From NCBI RefSeq assembly GCF_038096165.1, contig NZ_CP151076.1:6011501-6075500 (forward strand): a DNA stretch of 64,000 bases, read 5' to 3'. The notes beneath the pieces were generated by a model that did no database searches, was not told where the DNA came from, and worked only from the letters and a program-made list of their open reading frames with translations. A program made the translations under genes and the position numbers. The first letter of the stretch is position 1. Each line of letters opens with the position of its first letter. Below are positions 56,877-64,000 of the stretch, one piece after another. Origin of the DNA: Pseudomonas sp. G.S.17. Lineage in GTDB: Bacteria > Pseudomonadota > Gammaproteobacteria > Pseudomonadales > Pseudomonadaceae.

Positions 56877-57431
56877 TCAGTGCAGCGAAGGCTTCGGCGC
56901 AGGTGCTTCGGGCTTGTTGCATTCGGTGAACAGCAACAGCGGAGCGACGCGCAGGTATTCCATGACTTCCATGTAATCGCTTTCGCCGTCTTCGGACTCT
57001 TCCAGCGCATCCTGGACCTGGGAAATCGCTGCCAGATCCTGCAGCACTTCCATGGCTTCGCCACTAATGGCATTGTCACGGGCAGTCAGGCCGAAACCGG
57101 CGAGAAAACCCTGGCACCATTGGCCCAATGCGATAGCGCGCTCACCGAGCGGCTCGTCATCGCCGGGCAATAGCAGTACCACGGTCATGTCGTCGCTGGT
57201 GAGTTCGCCCTTGACCATTTCCTGCAGGCCGATCAAGGCCTGACGGACGTTGTCTTCGGGCGCGGAGCCGAGTAGTTCGGTAGCGTCGATCAACCAGCCT
57301 TGGTTATCGAAGCCGGAACCGGCACAACTGCGACCCAGTAACAGGCCATGCAGCTCGGCAGGAGAGACAGGATGACCGCTGCTGGTGAGCAGGGTGGCGA
57401 ACGCTTTGTACGGGGAATTCTGAATGGGCAT
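56877..57431 (-). CDS. ygfB: YgfB/UPF0149 family protein
   Basis: This 184-residue helical protein has the family pattern [16 protein letters not shown] near the start and [14 protein letters not shown] near the middle, ending in a Pro-rich tail. Family members lie by pepP in many gammaproteobacteria. In P. aeruginosa a YgfB protein has been linked to beta-lactam resistance control. The start is ATG 57431 ([11 protein letters not shown]). It is divergent from the zapB-like gene. Confidence 0.9.
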   Translation of the reverse strand: MPIQNSPYKAFATLLTSSGHPVSPAELHGLLLGRSCAGSGFDNQGWLIDATELLGSAPEDNVRQALIGLQEMVKGELTSDDMTVVLLLPGDDEPLGERAIALGQWCQGFLAGFGLTARDNAISGEAMEVLQDLAAISQVQDALEESEDGESDYMEVMEYLRVAPLLLFTECNKPEAPAPKPSLH

Positions 57432-57458
57432 GGGCAACTAGTCGCCAAACGGCGCAAT

Positions 57459-57487
57459 GTCTAGAATGGAGGTCTTGTATCCTAGAC
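57459..57487. promoter_or_regulatory. Dyad between ygfB and the zap genes
   Basis: GTCTAG and CTAGAC, 17 bases apart, lie in the divergent promoter region, about 30 bases before ygfB and 95 before the zapB-like gene. No regulator is known to me for this site. Confidence 0.25.
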
Positions 57488-57581
57488 TAATCGCGCAACA
57501 AGATCATCAAGGCGGCCATCCAAGGCTGTGGCTCAAAGCCAGCTCCTGTGCCACTCATCAGAAAGTATTCAGTGGAAAACA

Positions 57582-57791
57582 ATGGAAGACACCGACCTGC
57601 AAGCGCTGATGGCCCGACTAGAATTACTGATTACTCGTGTCGAGCAACTTAAACGCGAAAACGGAATCCTATTAGCTCAGGAAAAGTCCTGGCGCGAGGA
57701 ACGCGCTCACCTCATTGAAAAAAACGAAATCGCCCGGCAAAAGGTCGAGTCAATGATTTCGCGCCTCAAGGCCCTGGAGCAAGACTCATGA
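57582..57791 (+). CDS. ZapB-like short coiled-coil protein (TIGR02449 type)
   Basis: This 69-residue protein is almost wholly coiled coil: LQALMARLELLITRVEQLKRENGILLAQ, then heptads to the end. It matches the small family found directly before zapA in pseudomonads and likely acts with ZapA at the division ring. The ATG at 57582 is chosen; its stop overlaps zapA as ATGA. Confidence 0.85.
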   Translation: MEDTDLQALMARLELLITRVEQLKRENGILLAQEKSWREERAHLIEKNEIARQKVESMISRLKALEQDS

Positions 57792-58117
57792 GCAACGGCA
57801 ATAACGTTACCGTACAAATTCTCGACAAAGAATATTCGATCATTTGCCCTCAGGAAGAGCGCACCAACCTGGTCAGCGCTGCGCGTTACCTGGACGGAAA
57901 AATGCGTGAAATCCGCAGCAGCGGCAAAGTTATCGGCGCTGACCGTATTGCCGTAATGGCCGCGCTGAACATTACGCACGATCTTTTGCACAAGCAGGAT
58001 TTGCCTGACGTGCAGACCAGCGGATCGACCCGCGAACAGGTCCGGGACCTGCTCGATCGCGTCGATCTGGTGCTCTCCACGGACGCGGATTCGCCACCGG
58101 ATGCACCTCGAAGCTGA
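57788..58117 (+). CDS. zapA: Cell division protein ZapA
   Basis: This 109-residue protein bundles FtsZ filaments. Features: VTVQILDKEYSIICPQEERTNLVSAARYLDGKMREIR and a C-terminal helix ending in an acidic, Pro-rich tail. Starts inside the end of the zapB-like gene. 6S RNA begins about 30 bases after its stop. Confidence 0.94.
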   Translation: MSNGNNVTVQILDKEYSIICPQEERTNLVSAARYLDGKMREIRSSGKVIGADRIAVMAALNITHDLLHKQDLPDVQTSGSTREQVRDLLDRVDLVLSTDADSPPDAPRS

Positions 58118-58146
58118 ATGTTGCGAAGAGTTTCGGGTATACTTGC

Positions 58147-58325
58147 GCCGCTCCCTGGAGTGCTTGCCAGTCGGTCATGTCCCTGAGCCGATACGCACAA
58201 CCACGGGGGTTGCACGTTGGGGTTGGTGTGCATGTCCGCTTGACGGAAAGCCTTAAAACCTCCTGCAATCTCCACCTTGAACTTTCGGGTTCAAGGGCTA
58301 CACCGACAGCGGCTCGTCGGGGAGC
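58147..58325 (+). ncRNA. ssrS: 6S RNA
   Basis: This is a roughly 180-base RNA that mimics an open promoter and binds sigma70 RNA polymerase in stationary phase. The two ends (CGCTCCCTGG and GTCGGGGAGC) can pair to form the closing stem. Internal segments such as GTCCCTGAGCCGATACG, GCATGTCCGCTTGACGG and CACCTTGAACTTTCGGGTTC agree with the P. aeruginosa 6S RNA as I remember it. A -10 TATACT lies at 58138-58143. Place between zapA and ygfA is the conserved locus. Ends are uncertain by a few bases. Confidence 0.92.
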
Positions 58326-58438
58326 ACCTATTCTGTCTGTTGCCGGTTTGCCCGGCGCCGACAACCCCCGAGATCGTCGCCCTGACGACTCAACCCTGGT
58401 TCAACCTTCAATGGATCAGCCTGCATGACCCTTCTCTC

Positions 58439-59041
58439 GTGACTTGCGCAGCGCCACTTACCCGCCAACAATTGCGTCGTCAGTTACGCAAGGCGCGGCG
58501 TGCCTTGAGCGCCAGTGAGCAGCGTGCAGCGGCGCGCGGACTTTATCGGCAGTTGGCGCAACATCCATTGTTCCGCCGCGCCCGACATATCTCGCTGTAT
58601 CTGCCCATGGACGGCGAAATCGATCCGCGCCTGTTGCTGCGCGCCGCCCAACGTCGCGGCAAGGCCACGTACCTGCCGGTGCTCAGCGCCTGGCCACGAA
58701 CCAAGATGGTTTTCCAGCGGGTCAGGCCCGGCGAAAAATTCAAACCCAATCGTTTTCGCATCCCCGAACCGCGCATCAACCCCACACGCCAGCGCAAGAT
58801 CTGGACGCTGGATCTGATTCTGATGCCGTTGGTGGGTTTCGATGACGAAGGCGGGCGTCTGGGCATGGGCGGCGGGTTTTACGACCGCAGCCTGGCCTAT
58901 CGCGCACGCCGAAAAGCCTGGCAAAAGCCGGTGTTGCTGGGGTTGGCGCATGAATGTCAGAAGGTCGAACGGCTGGCGCAAGCCAGTTGGGACGTGCCGC
59001 TGAATGGCACTGTTTCGGATAAGGGTTGGTATCTGGCGTGA
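58439..59041 (+). CDS. ygfA: 5-formyltetrahydrofolate cyclo-ligase
   Basis: This roughly 200-residue enzyme converts 5-formyl-THF to 5,10-methenyl-THF with ATP. Motifs: RQQLRRQLRKARRALSASEQ near the start, YLPMDGEIDPRLL and MPLVGFDDEGGRLGMGGGFYDRSLA with the nucleotide site. The frame is open back through the 6S RNA, so the start is uncertain; GTG at 58439 gives the family length. Follows 6S RNA by about 110 bases, probably on the same transcript. Confidence 0.88.
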   Translation: MTCAAPLTRQQLRRQLRKARRALSASEQRAAARGLYRQLAQHPLFRRARHISLYLPMDGEIDPRLLLRAAQRRGKATYLPVLSAWPRTKMVFQRVRPGEKFKPNRFRIPEPRINPTRQRKIWTLDLILMPLVGFDDEGGRLGMGGGFYDRSLAYRARRKAWQKPVLLGLAHECQKVERLAQASWDVPLNGTVSDKGWYLA

Positions 59042-59059
59042 GACGGCGAGCACAGGACC

Positions 59060-59151
59060 TGTAGGACCGGCTTTAGCCGGGAGAGCAGGGGTTCTGACTA
59101 CGCAGTTACTGCGGATGCGCTGGCCTCCTCCCGGCTAAAGCCGGTCCTACG
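59060..59151. repeat. REP-like inverted repeat, GTAGGACCGGCTTTAGCCGG family
   Basis: Perfect arms GTAGGACCGGCTTTAGCCGG and CCGGCTAAAGCCGGTCCTAC lie between ygfA and the small membrane protein gene. Confidence 0.85.
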
Positions 59152-59181
59152 CATTACGCTCGCTAGCGCCAACAGCGGGAA

Positions 59182-59334
59182 TCAATGCCGCGAAGGATAC
59201 TTCTGCTGCTGTTGGGTAATTTCCACCGGAGCATCCGGTTTGCTGGACCACAAACTTTGCGCATAACCCGTCGTTACGACACCCAAGCCGAACAAAATAA
59301 CCAATATCCACAGTAAATCCGGCTTGCGTTTCAT
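59182..59334 (-). CDS. 50-residue membrane protein, unknown function
   Basis: This short frame begins ATG with GGAGGGCAATCA directly in front, a textbook ribosome site. The product (MKRKPDLLWILVILFGLG, then VVTTGYAQSLWSSKPD) has a basic start, one hydrophobic helix (about residues 7-24) and a polar tail with four consecutive glutamines ending KYPSRH. It may be a single-pass inner-membrane protein facing the periplasm, or a small secreted one cut after GYAQ. I recall similar short proteins in other pseudomonads but cannot name a family. A longer frame in the same place on another register is a shadow. Confidence 0.7.
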   Translation of the reverse strand: MKRKPDLLWILVILFGLGVVTTGYAQSLWSSKPDAPVEITQQQQKYPSRH

Positions 59335-59528
59335 TGATTGCCCTCCTTCGGCAAATCAATACGATGTCAGCAGCGGTTTTTGTATAGGCCGTGCAACAGC
59401 GTGGAGCTTAAAATCCCGGCATTCTCCGACAACATGGGCAGACACGCAAACACTGACGTCAGCCAACCGTCGGTTTATCCGTAAAGTGTCTGACAACCTG
59501 TCCATTCCTCTTTTCAGGAGCACGAAAA

Positions 59529-59978
59529 ATGGCCTACTGGCTGATGAAATCCGAGCCCGATGAGTTCTCTATCGCGAGTCTACAAAAGCTCGGCACAGCG
59601 CGCTGGGACGGGGTTCGCAATTATCAGGCGCGTAATTTTCTACGCACGATGGCGGTAGGCGACGAGTTTTTCTTCTATCACTCCAGTTGCCCGGAGCCGG
59701 GCATTGCCGGGATCGGGCGGATTACCCAGGCGGGTTATCCGGACCCGACCGCGCTGGATGGACAAAGCCATTACTTCGACGCCAAGGCCAGCGCGGAAAA
59801 AAATCCGTGGACGGCCATCGACGTGACCTTCGTCGAGGAATTCCCGAAAGTGCTTGGGCTGGGTTACCTGAAACAGCAAGCGGCGCTGGAACAACTGCCG
59901 CTGGTGCAGAAAGGCAGTCGCCTGTCCGTCATGCCGGTCACCGCCGAACAATGGGCGGCGGTGCTGGCATTGCGCTGA
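59529..59978 (+). CDS. EVE domain protein
   Basis: This 149-residue protein has a single EVE (PUA-like) domain: MAYWLMKSEPDEFSI at the start, then RWDGVRNYQARNFLRTMAVGDEFFFYHS. EVE domains bind modified bases in RNA or DNA. Alone, such proteins are common in proteobacteria and their target is unknown. TTCAGGAGCACGAAAA precedes the ATG. Convergent with the FliL-like gene, 12 bases apart. Confidence 0.93.
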   Translation: MAYWLMKSEPDEFSIASLQKLGTARWDGVRNYQARNFLRTMAVGDEFFFYHSSCPEPGIAGIGRITQAGYPDPTALDGQSHYFDAKASAEKNPWTAIDVTFVEEFPKVLGLGYLKQQAALEQLPLVQKGSRLSVMPVTAEQWAAVLALR

Positions 59979-59990
59979 TTGCTCCGCGGA

Positions 59991-60395
59991 TTACTGAACG
60001 ATGAAGTTGTTGAAGAGCAAGTCTTCAACCACTGGCTTGCCTTCTTCGTCGGTCATGACTTGCTGAACCTGCTTGAGCGCTTCCTGACGAATTTTTTCCT
60101 TGGCCTCGGCGCTGCTCATGCTGTCGACGGTCTGCTGGGTGAACAGCGCCACCAGCTGGTTGCGGATCAGCGGATCATTGCGCTTCACGGCGGCCTGGGC
60201 TTCCGGCCCGGTCACGCGCAAGGCGATATCAGCTTTATAAACCCGCAGTTTCGGGCCGCCGTCCAACGCGTAGTTGCCCACGAACGGTGGTGTCAGCGAA
60301 ACATAAATGGCCTTGGGCGCCTCGCCCTCTTTGGCTTCTTCCTGCGCCATGACGGGCAGTGACAGGGCCAACAACATCAGGATCCACGCTTTCAC
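59991..60395 (-). CDS. FliL-like secreted protein
   Basis: This 134-residue protein has a signal peptide (residues 1-17, ending VMA) and a FliL-type domain (about 27-134): AIYVSLTPPFVGNYALDGGPKLRVYKADIALRV, with C-terminal VVEDLLFNNFIVQ. Real FliL keeps an uncleaved anchor and lies in the flagellar operon. This one lies outside any flagellar cluster and is probably a periplasmic paralogue. Start codon GTG with AAGGAGTGGATT in front. Confidence 0.85.
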   Translation of the reverse strand: MKAWILMLLALSLPVMAQEEAKEGEAPKAIYVSLTPPFVGNYALDGGPKLRVYKADIALRVTGPEAQAAVKRNDPLIRNQLVALFTQQTVDSMSSAEAKEKIRQEALKQVQQVMTDEEGKPVVEDLLFNNFIVQ

Positions 60396-60527
60396 AATCC
60401 ACTCCTTATCCGGTTTGGCGCATAGGTTACTGCAACTTATGCAGGCTTATCAGGCCGGGCCATGCTCATTGACGCAAAAACCCACATACCTGAACGTATC
60501 GGCCACAAGTCCAAAAGGAATAGTCCG

Positions 60528-61505
60528 ATGAAAGCCTTGCTGTGCAAAGCGTTTGGCCCCGCTGAAACCCTGGTGCTCGAAGACATCGCGAGCCCGGAAA
60601 TCAAGAAGAACGAAATCCTCCTCAACGTCCACGCCGCCGGGGTCAATTTCCCGGACACGCTGATCATCGAAGGCAAATACCAATTCAAACCGCCATTCCC
60701 GTTTTCGCCGGGCGGCGAAGCAGCGGGTGTGGTGTCGGCCGTTGGCGAAAAAGTGACCCATTTGCAAGTCGGCGACCACGTCATGGCCTTGACCGGCTGG
60801 GGCAGCTTCGCTGAACAAGTCGCCGTGCCCGGCTATAACGTGCTGCCGATGCCCGAAACCATGGACTTCAACACCGCCGCCGCGTTCAGCATGACCTACG
60901 GCACGTCGATGCATGCGCTGAAACAACGCGCCAACCTGCAACCCGGCGAAACCTTGCTGGTACTCGGCGCTTCCGGCGGAGTCGGTCTGGCGGCCGTGGA
61001 AATCGGCAAAGCCATGGGCGCCCGCGTCATCGCCGCCGCCAGCTCGGCCGAAAAACTCGCAGTCGCGAAAAACGCCGGCGCCGACGAACTCATCAACTAC
61101 AGCGAAACCAATCTCAAAGAAGAAATCAAACGCCTCACCAACGGCAACGGCGCGGACGTCATCTACGACCCGGTCGGCGGCGACCTCTTCGACCAGGCCA
61201 TCCGCGCCATCGCCTGGAGCGGCCGCTTACTCGTCGTCGGTTTCGCCAGCGGCCGCATCCCCGAACTGCCCGTCAACCTTGCACTCCTCAAAGGCGCTGC
61301 GGTGCTCGGCGTGTTCTGGGGATCCTTTGCACAACGCCAGCCGCAGGACAATGCCGCCAACTTTCAGCAGTTGTTTGGCTGGTATGCCGAAGGAAAACTG
61401 AAACCGCTGGTCTCGCAGGTTTATTCCCTGGAGGACGCGGGCAAGGCGATTGATTCGTTGGGGCAGCGGCGGGCGGTGGGGAAGGTGGTGATACAGATCC
61501 GCTGA
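60528..61505 (+). CDS. NADPH:quinone oxidoreductase family protein (zeta-crystallin-like MDR)
   Basis: This 325-residue medium-chain reductase lacks zinc ligands. Substrate domain: VHAAGVNFPDTLIIEGKYQFKPPFPFSPGGEAAGVV. Nucleotide domain: LLVLGASGGVGLAAVEIGKAMGARVIAAASS. C-terminus GVFWGSFAQRQP. It would reduce quinones or enoyl compounds with NADPH. The ATG at 60528 has AAAAGGAATAGTCCG before it; the 22 codons upstream are not supported. It is divergent from the FliL-like gene. Confidence 0.92.
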   Translation: MKALLCKAFGPAETLVLEDIASPEIKKNEILLNVHAAGVNFPDTLIIEGKYQFKPPFPFSPGGEAAGVVSAVGEKVTHLQVGDHVMALTGWGSFAEQVAVPGYNVLPMPETMDFNTAAAFSMTYGTSMHALKQRANLQPGETLLVLGASGGVGLAAVEIGKAMGARVIAAASSAEKLAVAKNAGADELINYSETNLKEEIKRLTNGNGADVIYDPVGGDLFDQAIRAIAWSGRLLVVGFASGRIPELPVNLALLKGAAVLGVFWGSFAQRQPQDNAANFQQLFGWYAEGKLKPLVSQVYSLEDAGKAIDSLGQRRAVGKVVIQIR

Positions 61506-61523
61506 TCTTGGCCACTTTCTCTA

Positions 61524-61548
61524 AGAGGCAGGCAACGGCCTCTCTTAT
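61524..61548 (+). terminator. Terminator after the quinone oxidoreductase gene
   Basis: AGAGGC, eight bases, GCCTCT followed by CTTATT lies about 18 bases after the stop. Short stem and partial T tract make it moderate. Confidence 0.5.
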
Positions 61549-61598
61549 TACCGTAGGACCAGCCCCCGTTTCGCAACATGCGCTTACACATCGACTAC

Positions 61599-61616
61599 AT
61601 GTTCATAAAACAACAT
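61599..61616. promoter_or_regulatory. Possible GlpR operator upstream of glpT
   Basis: ATGTTCAT and AACAACAT make a rough dyad about 115 bases before the glpT start. The half-sites resemble the GlpR consensus (ATGTTCGW). Tentative, based on what glpT usually responds to. Confidence 0.25.
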
Positions 61617-61728
61617 CAGGTGAATCGATTCTCCTACGAATTCTCGGACTATAAGCACTGCTTTTTTCTGTAATGAAAATGTAATATTCGCTTTCGCGCA
61701 GAAAAAAACAAAAACTGGAGAGACTTCG

Positions 61729-63078
61729 ATGTTTGCCTTCTTTCGTCCCGCCGCACACAAGGCCCCGTTGCCTGAAGAAAAAATTGATAGCACCTATCGC
61801 CGTCTGCGCTGGCAGATTTTCGCGGGCATCTTCTTTGGCTATGCGGGTTATTACCTGCTGCGCAAGAACTTCTCGCTGGCGATGCCTTATCTGATCGACG
61901 AGGGTTACACGCGGGGCCAGTTGGGCGTGGCGATGTCGGCCATTGCGATTGCCTACGGCTTGTCGAAGTTTCTGATGGGGATTGTTTCCGACCGTTCGAA
62001 CCCTCGCTACTTCCTGCCTTTTGGCTTGCTGGTTTCAGCGGCAGTGATGTTCGTATTCGGCTTTTCGTCCTGGGCGACGTCCAGTGTCACGATCATGTTT
62101 ATCCTGTTGTTCATCAACGGCTGGGCGCAAGGCATGGGCTGGCCGCCGAGCGGACGGACCATGGTGCACTGGTGGTCGCAGAAGGAACGTGGCGGCGTGG
62201 TTTCGGTATGGAACGTTGCGCATAACGTCGGCGGCGGCTTGATCGGGCCTTTGTTCCTGCTGGGTCTGGGCTGGACCAACGATTGGCATGCGGCGTTTTA
62301 CGTACCGGCTGCTGTGGCGTTGCTGGTTGCGGTGTTCGCCTTTGCGACCATGCGCGATACCCCGCAATCCATGGGTTTGCCGCCGATCGAGCACTACAAG
62401 AACGACTATCCGGAAGGCTATGACGACAGTCATGAAAAGGAATTCAGCGCCAAGGAAATCTTCGTCAAGTACGTGCTGCGCAACAAAATGCTGTGGTACA
62501 TCGCGCTGGCCAACGTCTTCGTTTACCTGCTGCGCTACGGCGTACTGGACTGGGCGCCGACATACCTGAAAGAAGCCAAGCACTTCACCGTCGACAAGAC
62601 GTCCTGGGCGTACTTCCTGTACGAGTGGGCTGGTATTCCGGGCACGCTGCTGTGCGGCTGGATGTCGGACAAAATCTTCAAGGGCAATCGTGGCCTGACG
62701 GGCGTGGTGTTCATGGTTATGGTGACCATCGCTACGCTGGTGTACTGGCTGAATCCGCCGGGCAACCCGACCGTCGACATGATCGCGCTGGTTTCCATCG
62801 GCTTCCTGATCTACGGCCCGGTCATGCTGATCGGCTTGCAGGCGCTGGAACTGGCACCGAAGAAAGCCGCTGGCACCGCTGCGGGTTTTACCGGGCTGTT
62901 CGGCTACCTGGGCGGCTCCGTCGCAGCCAGTGCGCTGATGGGCTACACCGTGGACCACTTCGGCTGGGACGGCGGTTTTGTCCTGTTGCTGATCGCCTGC
63001 GTAATGTCGATCGTGTTCCTGCTGCCAACGCTTTGGCATAAGCAGGTGGCGAGTACGACGCGTGAGGCGGTGGCTTAA
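61729..63078 (+). CDS. glpT: Glycerol-3-phosphate transporter GlpT
   Basis: This 449-residue major facilitator exchanges glycerol-3-phosphate for phosphate and also admits fosfomycin. Twelve helices. Family marks are [19 protein letters not shown] with the arginine of the substrate site, [26 protein letters not shown], and the second conserved arginine in [31 protein letters not shown] precedes the ATG. It stands alone, without glpQ or glpD. Confidence 0.95.
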   Translation: MFAFFRPAAHKAPLPEEKIDSTYRRLRWQIFAGIFFGYAGYYLLRKNFSLAMPYLIDEGYTRGQLGVAMSAIAIAYGLSKFLMGIVSDRSNPRYFLPFGLLVSAAVMFVFGFSSWATSSVTIMFILLFINGWAQGMGWPPSGRTMVHWWSQKERGGVVSVWNVAHNVGGGLIGPLFLLGLGWTNDWHAAFYVPAAVALLVAVFAFATMRDTPQSMGLPPIEHYKNDYPEGYDDSHEKEFSAKEIFVKYVLRNKMLWYIALANVFVYLLRYGVLDWAPTYLKEAKHFTVDKTSWAYFLYEWAGIPGTLLCGWMSDKIFKGNRGLTGVVFMVMVTIATLVYWLNPPGNPTVDMIALVSIGFLIYGPVMLIGLQALELAPKKAAGTAAGFTGLFGYLGGSVAASALMGYTVDHFGWDGGFVLLLIACVMSIVFLLPTLWHKQVASTTREAVA

Positions 63079-63096
63079 AGCGAGGGCTGCACAATC

Positions 63097-63207
63097 TGTT
63101 GGAGCGAGCGGGCGGCGTTCCGACTTGCCCGCGAAGGCAATATTCCAGGCTCAGAAGGTCGGGTAAATGTACCGGCCCCTTCGCGGGCAAGCCTCGCATC
63201 TACAGGA
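63097..63207. repeat. Degenerate REP-like inverted repeat (CTTGCCCGCGAAGG core)
   Basis: CTTGCCCGCGAAGG on the left pairs with CCTTCGCGGGCAAG on the right. The left arm carries an insertion of about 15 bases (GGGCGGCGTTCC region), so it is an interrupted copy. It lies between convergent glpT and chaC. Confidence 0.75.
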
Positions 63208-63235
63208 TTGGCGCTAGCACCGACAAATTCATAAC

Positions 63236-63910
63236 TCAGACGACGTCACACACCCCCCAACACCGCTTCAACCGCGCCTCCAGATTCAGATCCGGCATGG
63301 CGTGGCTGCGCAGGGCGTTGGCGGTTTGTTCGACGTAGTCGCGGGTGGTGCCGTAGCGTCCGCTGGCGCTGGCCAGCACCTGGCTGAGGACGCTGTCTGG
63401 CAGGTTGCCTGCGTAGCTGGGCAGGTGGCGTTCCAGTACAAATCCCAATGCCTGAACCCGTCGACCGTCTGCCAGTCGGCAGCTGAGCCAATGCGGCCGG
63501 TAGGATGGGAAGGGCATTTCCCGTTGCCATAAGGCCAGCAACGATTCTTCAAGATTCTCTTCCGGCAACCGGTAGGCGAAGCCGCTGCAGGAGCCGCCGC
63601 GATCCAGGCCGAAGACCAGCCCCGGCATTTCCGGCGTGCCGCGATGTTCGTGGGACCACAGGTATAAACCTCTGTGATAACCGTGAATTCGGCCGCGCTG
63701 GCGTTCGATTGCGGTGCACTCGGGGCGCCAGATTAGTGACCCATAGGCAAACAGCCATACCGGCCCACCTTCATGGCGCTGCATGGTCTGCTCCATCGAG
63801 CTGAGCAGTTGTTCACGGGTCAGTTGCGGCCCCAGATCCATCACCGGCGGATAGGTCAGTCCCAGACCGTCATGCACGGCCGTTGACAAGCTATTGATTT
63901 GATTCCCCAT
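63236..63910 (-). CDS. chaC: Gamma-glutamylcyclotransferase ChaC
   Basis: This 224-residue enzyme breaks down glutathione to 5-oxoproline and Cys-Gly. The family loop is WLFAYGSLIWRPE (YGSL at residues 56-59), followed by RGRIHGYHRGLYLWSHEHRGTPEMPGLVFGLD and GFAYRLPEENLEESLLALWQREM with the probable catalytic Glu. GGGGGGCCAA stands before the ATG. The last 90 bases of the window upstream of it hold no gene I can support. Confidence 0.93.
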   Translation of the reverse strand: MGNQINSLSTAVHDGLGLTYPPVMDLGPQLTREQLLSSMEQTMQRHEGGPVWLFAYGSLIWRPECTAIERQRGRIHGYHRGLYLWSHEHRGTPEMPGLVFGLDRGGSCSGFAYRLPEENLEESLLALWQREMPFPSYRPHWLSCRLADGRRVQALGFVLERHLPSYAGNLPDSVLSQVLASASGRYGTTRDYVEQTANALRSHAMPDLNLEARLKRCWGVCDVV

Positions 63911-64000
63911 TTGGCCCCCCTGGCGGATATTCCGTCAGTTGTAGCAGATCTTGCTCAATGAAATATGAGCGGACTACGTGGGCGAACGGATGGCGTTCGC

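Noticed and set aside
59147..59359. Minus-strand 70-codon frame overlapping the small membrane protein
   Set aside because: The other register has a better ribosome site, a start next to it, and a sensible membrane-protein sequence.
61549..61570. CCGTAGGACCAGCCCCCG fragment after the quinone oxidoreductase gene
   Set aside because: Looks like a remnant of one REP arm without a partner; too short to list as an element.

Overview
The window is a 64 kb piece of chromosome from a fluorescent-type Pseudomonas, most likely of the P. fluorescens complex. Three things suggest this: Pseudomonas-typical protein sequences (OxyR, HemB with Lys205/Lys260, SpoT, FbpA/FbpB), conserved neighbourhoods (gmk-rpoZ-spoT-ridA; pepP-ubiH-ubiI; zapA-6S RNA-ygfA; hemB-ppk-ppx), and many copies of two REP-like inverted repeat families (one with core GGGAGCGAGCTTGCTCGCG, one with core GTAGGACCGGCTTCAGCCGG) in nearly every larger gap. 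Most of the window is core genome. There is no tRNA, rRNA, CRISPR array, insertion sequence or recognisable complete prophage.

Layout. 1-2.3 kb: the 3' end of the glutamate/aspartate symporter gltP and a fused SpmA/SpmB-type membrane protein. 2.2-8.7 kb (minus): an MCE-type lipid transport operon (STAS-MlaE permease, MlaF ATPase, MlaD, auxiliary lipoprotein) headed by a DUF5924 membrane protein, with an M16 peptidase upstream. 8.8-13.5 kb: a Na/Pi cotransporter-PhoU protein, TerC, a CitMHS citrate carrier and a GFA-family protein. 13.7-20.4 kb (minus): YbaK-HDOD protein, recG, oxyR and tonB-exbD-exbB. 20.6-28.4 kb: an SDR protein with a duplicated 3' tail, a lipoprotein, ridA-spoT-rpoZ-gmk-yicC (stringent response and nucleotide metabolism), then rph and a DUF4870 protein in the other direction. 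28.5-31.7 kb (minus): a four-gene envelope operon (COG3014-type lipoprotein, YcfL, LpoB, CsgG-like).

31.7-34.0 kb is the one clearly accessory stretch. A BRO-N domain gene, preceded by a hairpin-rich leader with an ATGA-coupled small ORF, lies between two minus-strand genes for homologous two-unit zinc-ribbon proteins. This is the best candidate in the window for something undescribed.

34.1-43.1 kb: cytochrome c-FTR1 iron permease, YaiI, ElbB, DedA, HemB, Ppk1 and a convergent Ppx. 43.3-48.3 kb: an Lrp regulator divergent from an ACT-like small protein, an orphan GspE/PilB ATPase, QmcA-NfeD and a DUF2388 protein. 48.3-52.8 kb (minus): gcvH, gcvT and the ferric-iron ABC transporter fbpB/fbpA. 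53.0-57.4 kb (minus): ygfB-pepP-ubiH-ubiI. 57.6-59.0 kb: zapB-like, zapA, 6S RNA and ygfA. 59.2-63.9 kb: a 50-residue membrane protein, EVE protein, FliL-like protein, quinone oxidoreductase, GlpT and ChaC.

How the parts work together: TonB/ExbBD, FbpA/FbpB and cyt c-FTR1 form an iron-uptake theme. SpoT, Ppk, Ppx, OxyR and 6S RNA form a stress and starvation theme. The MCE operon and the LpoB cluster serve envelope upkeep. All functional calls come from reading the sequence and from family knowledge; no database search was run.
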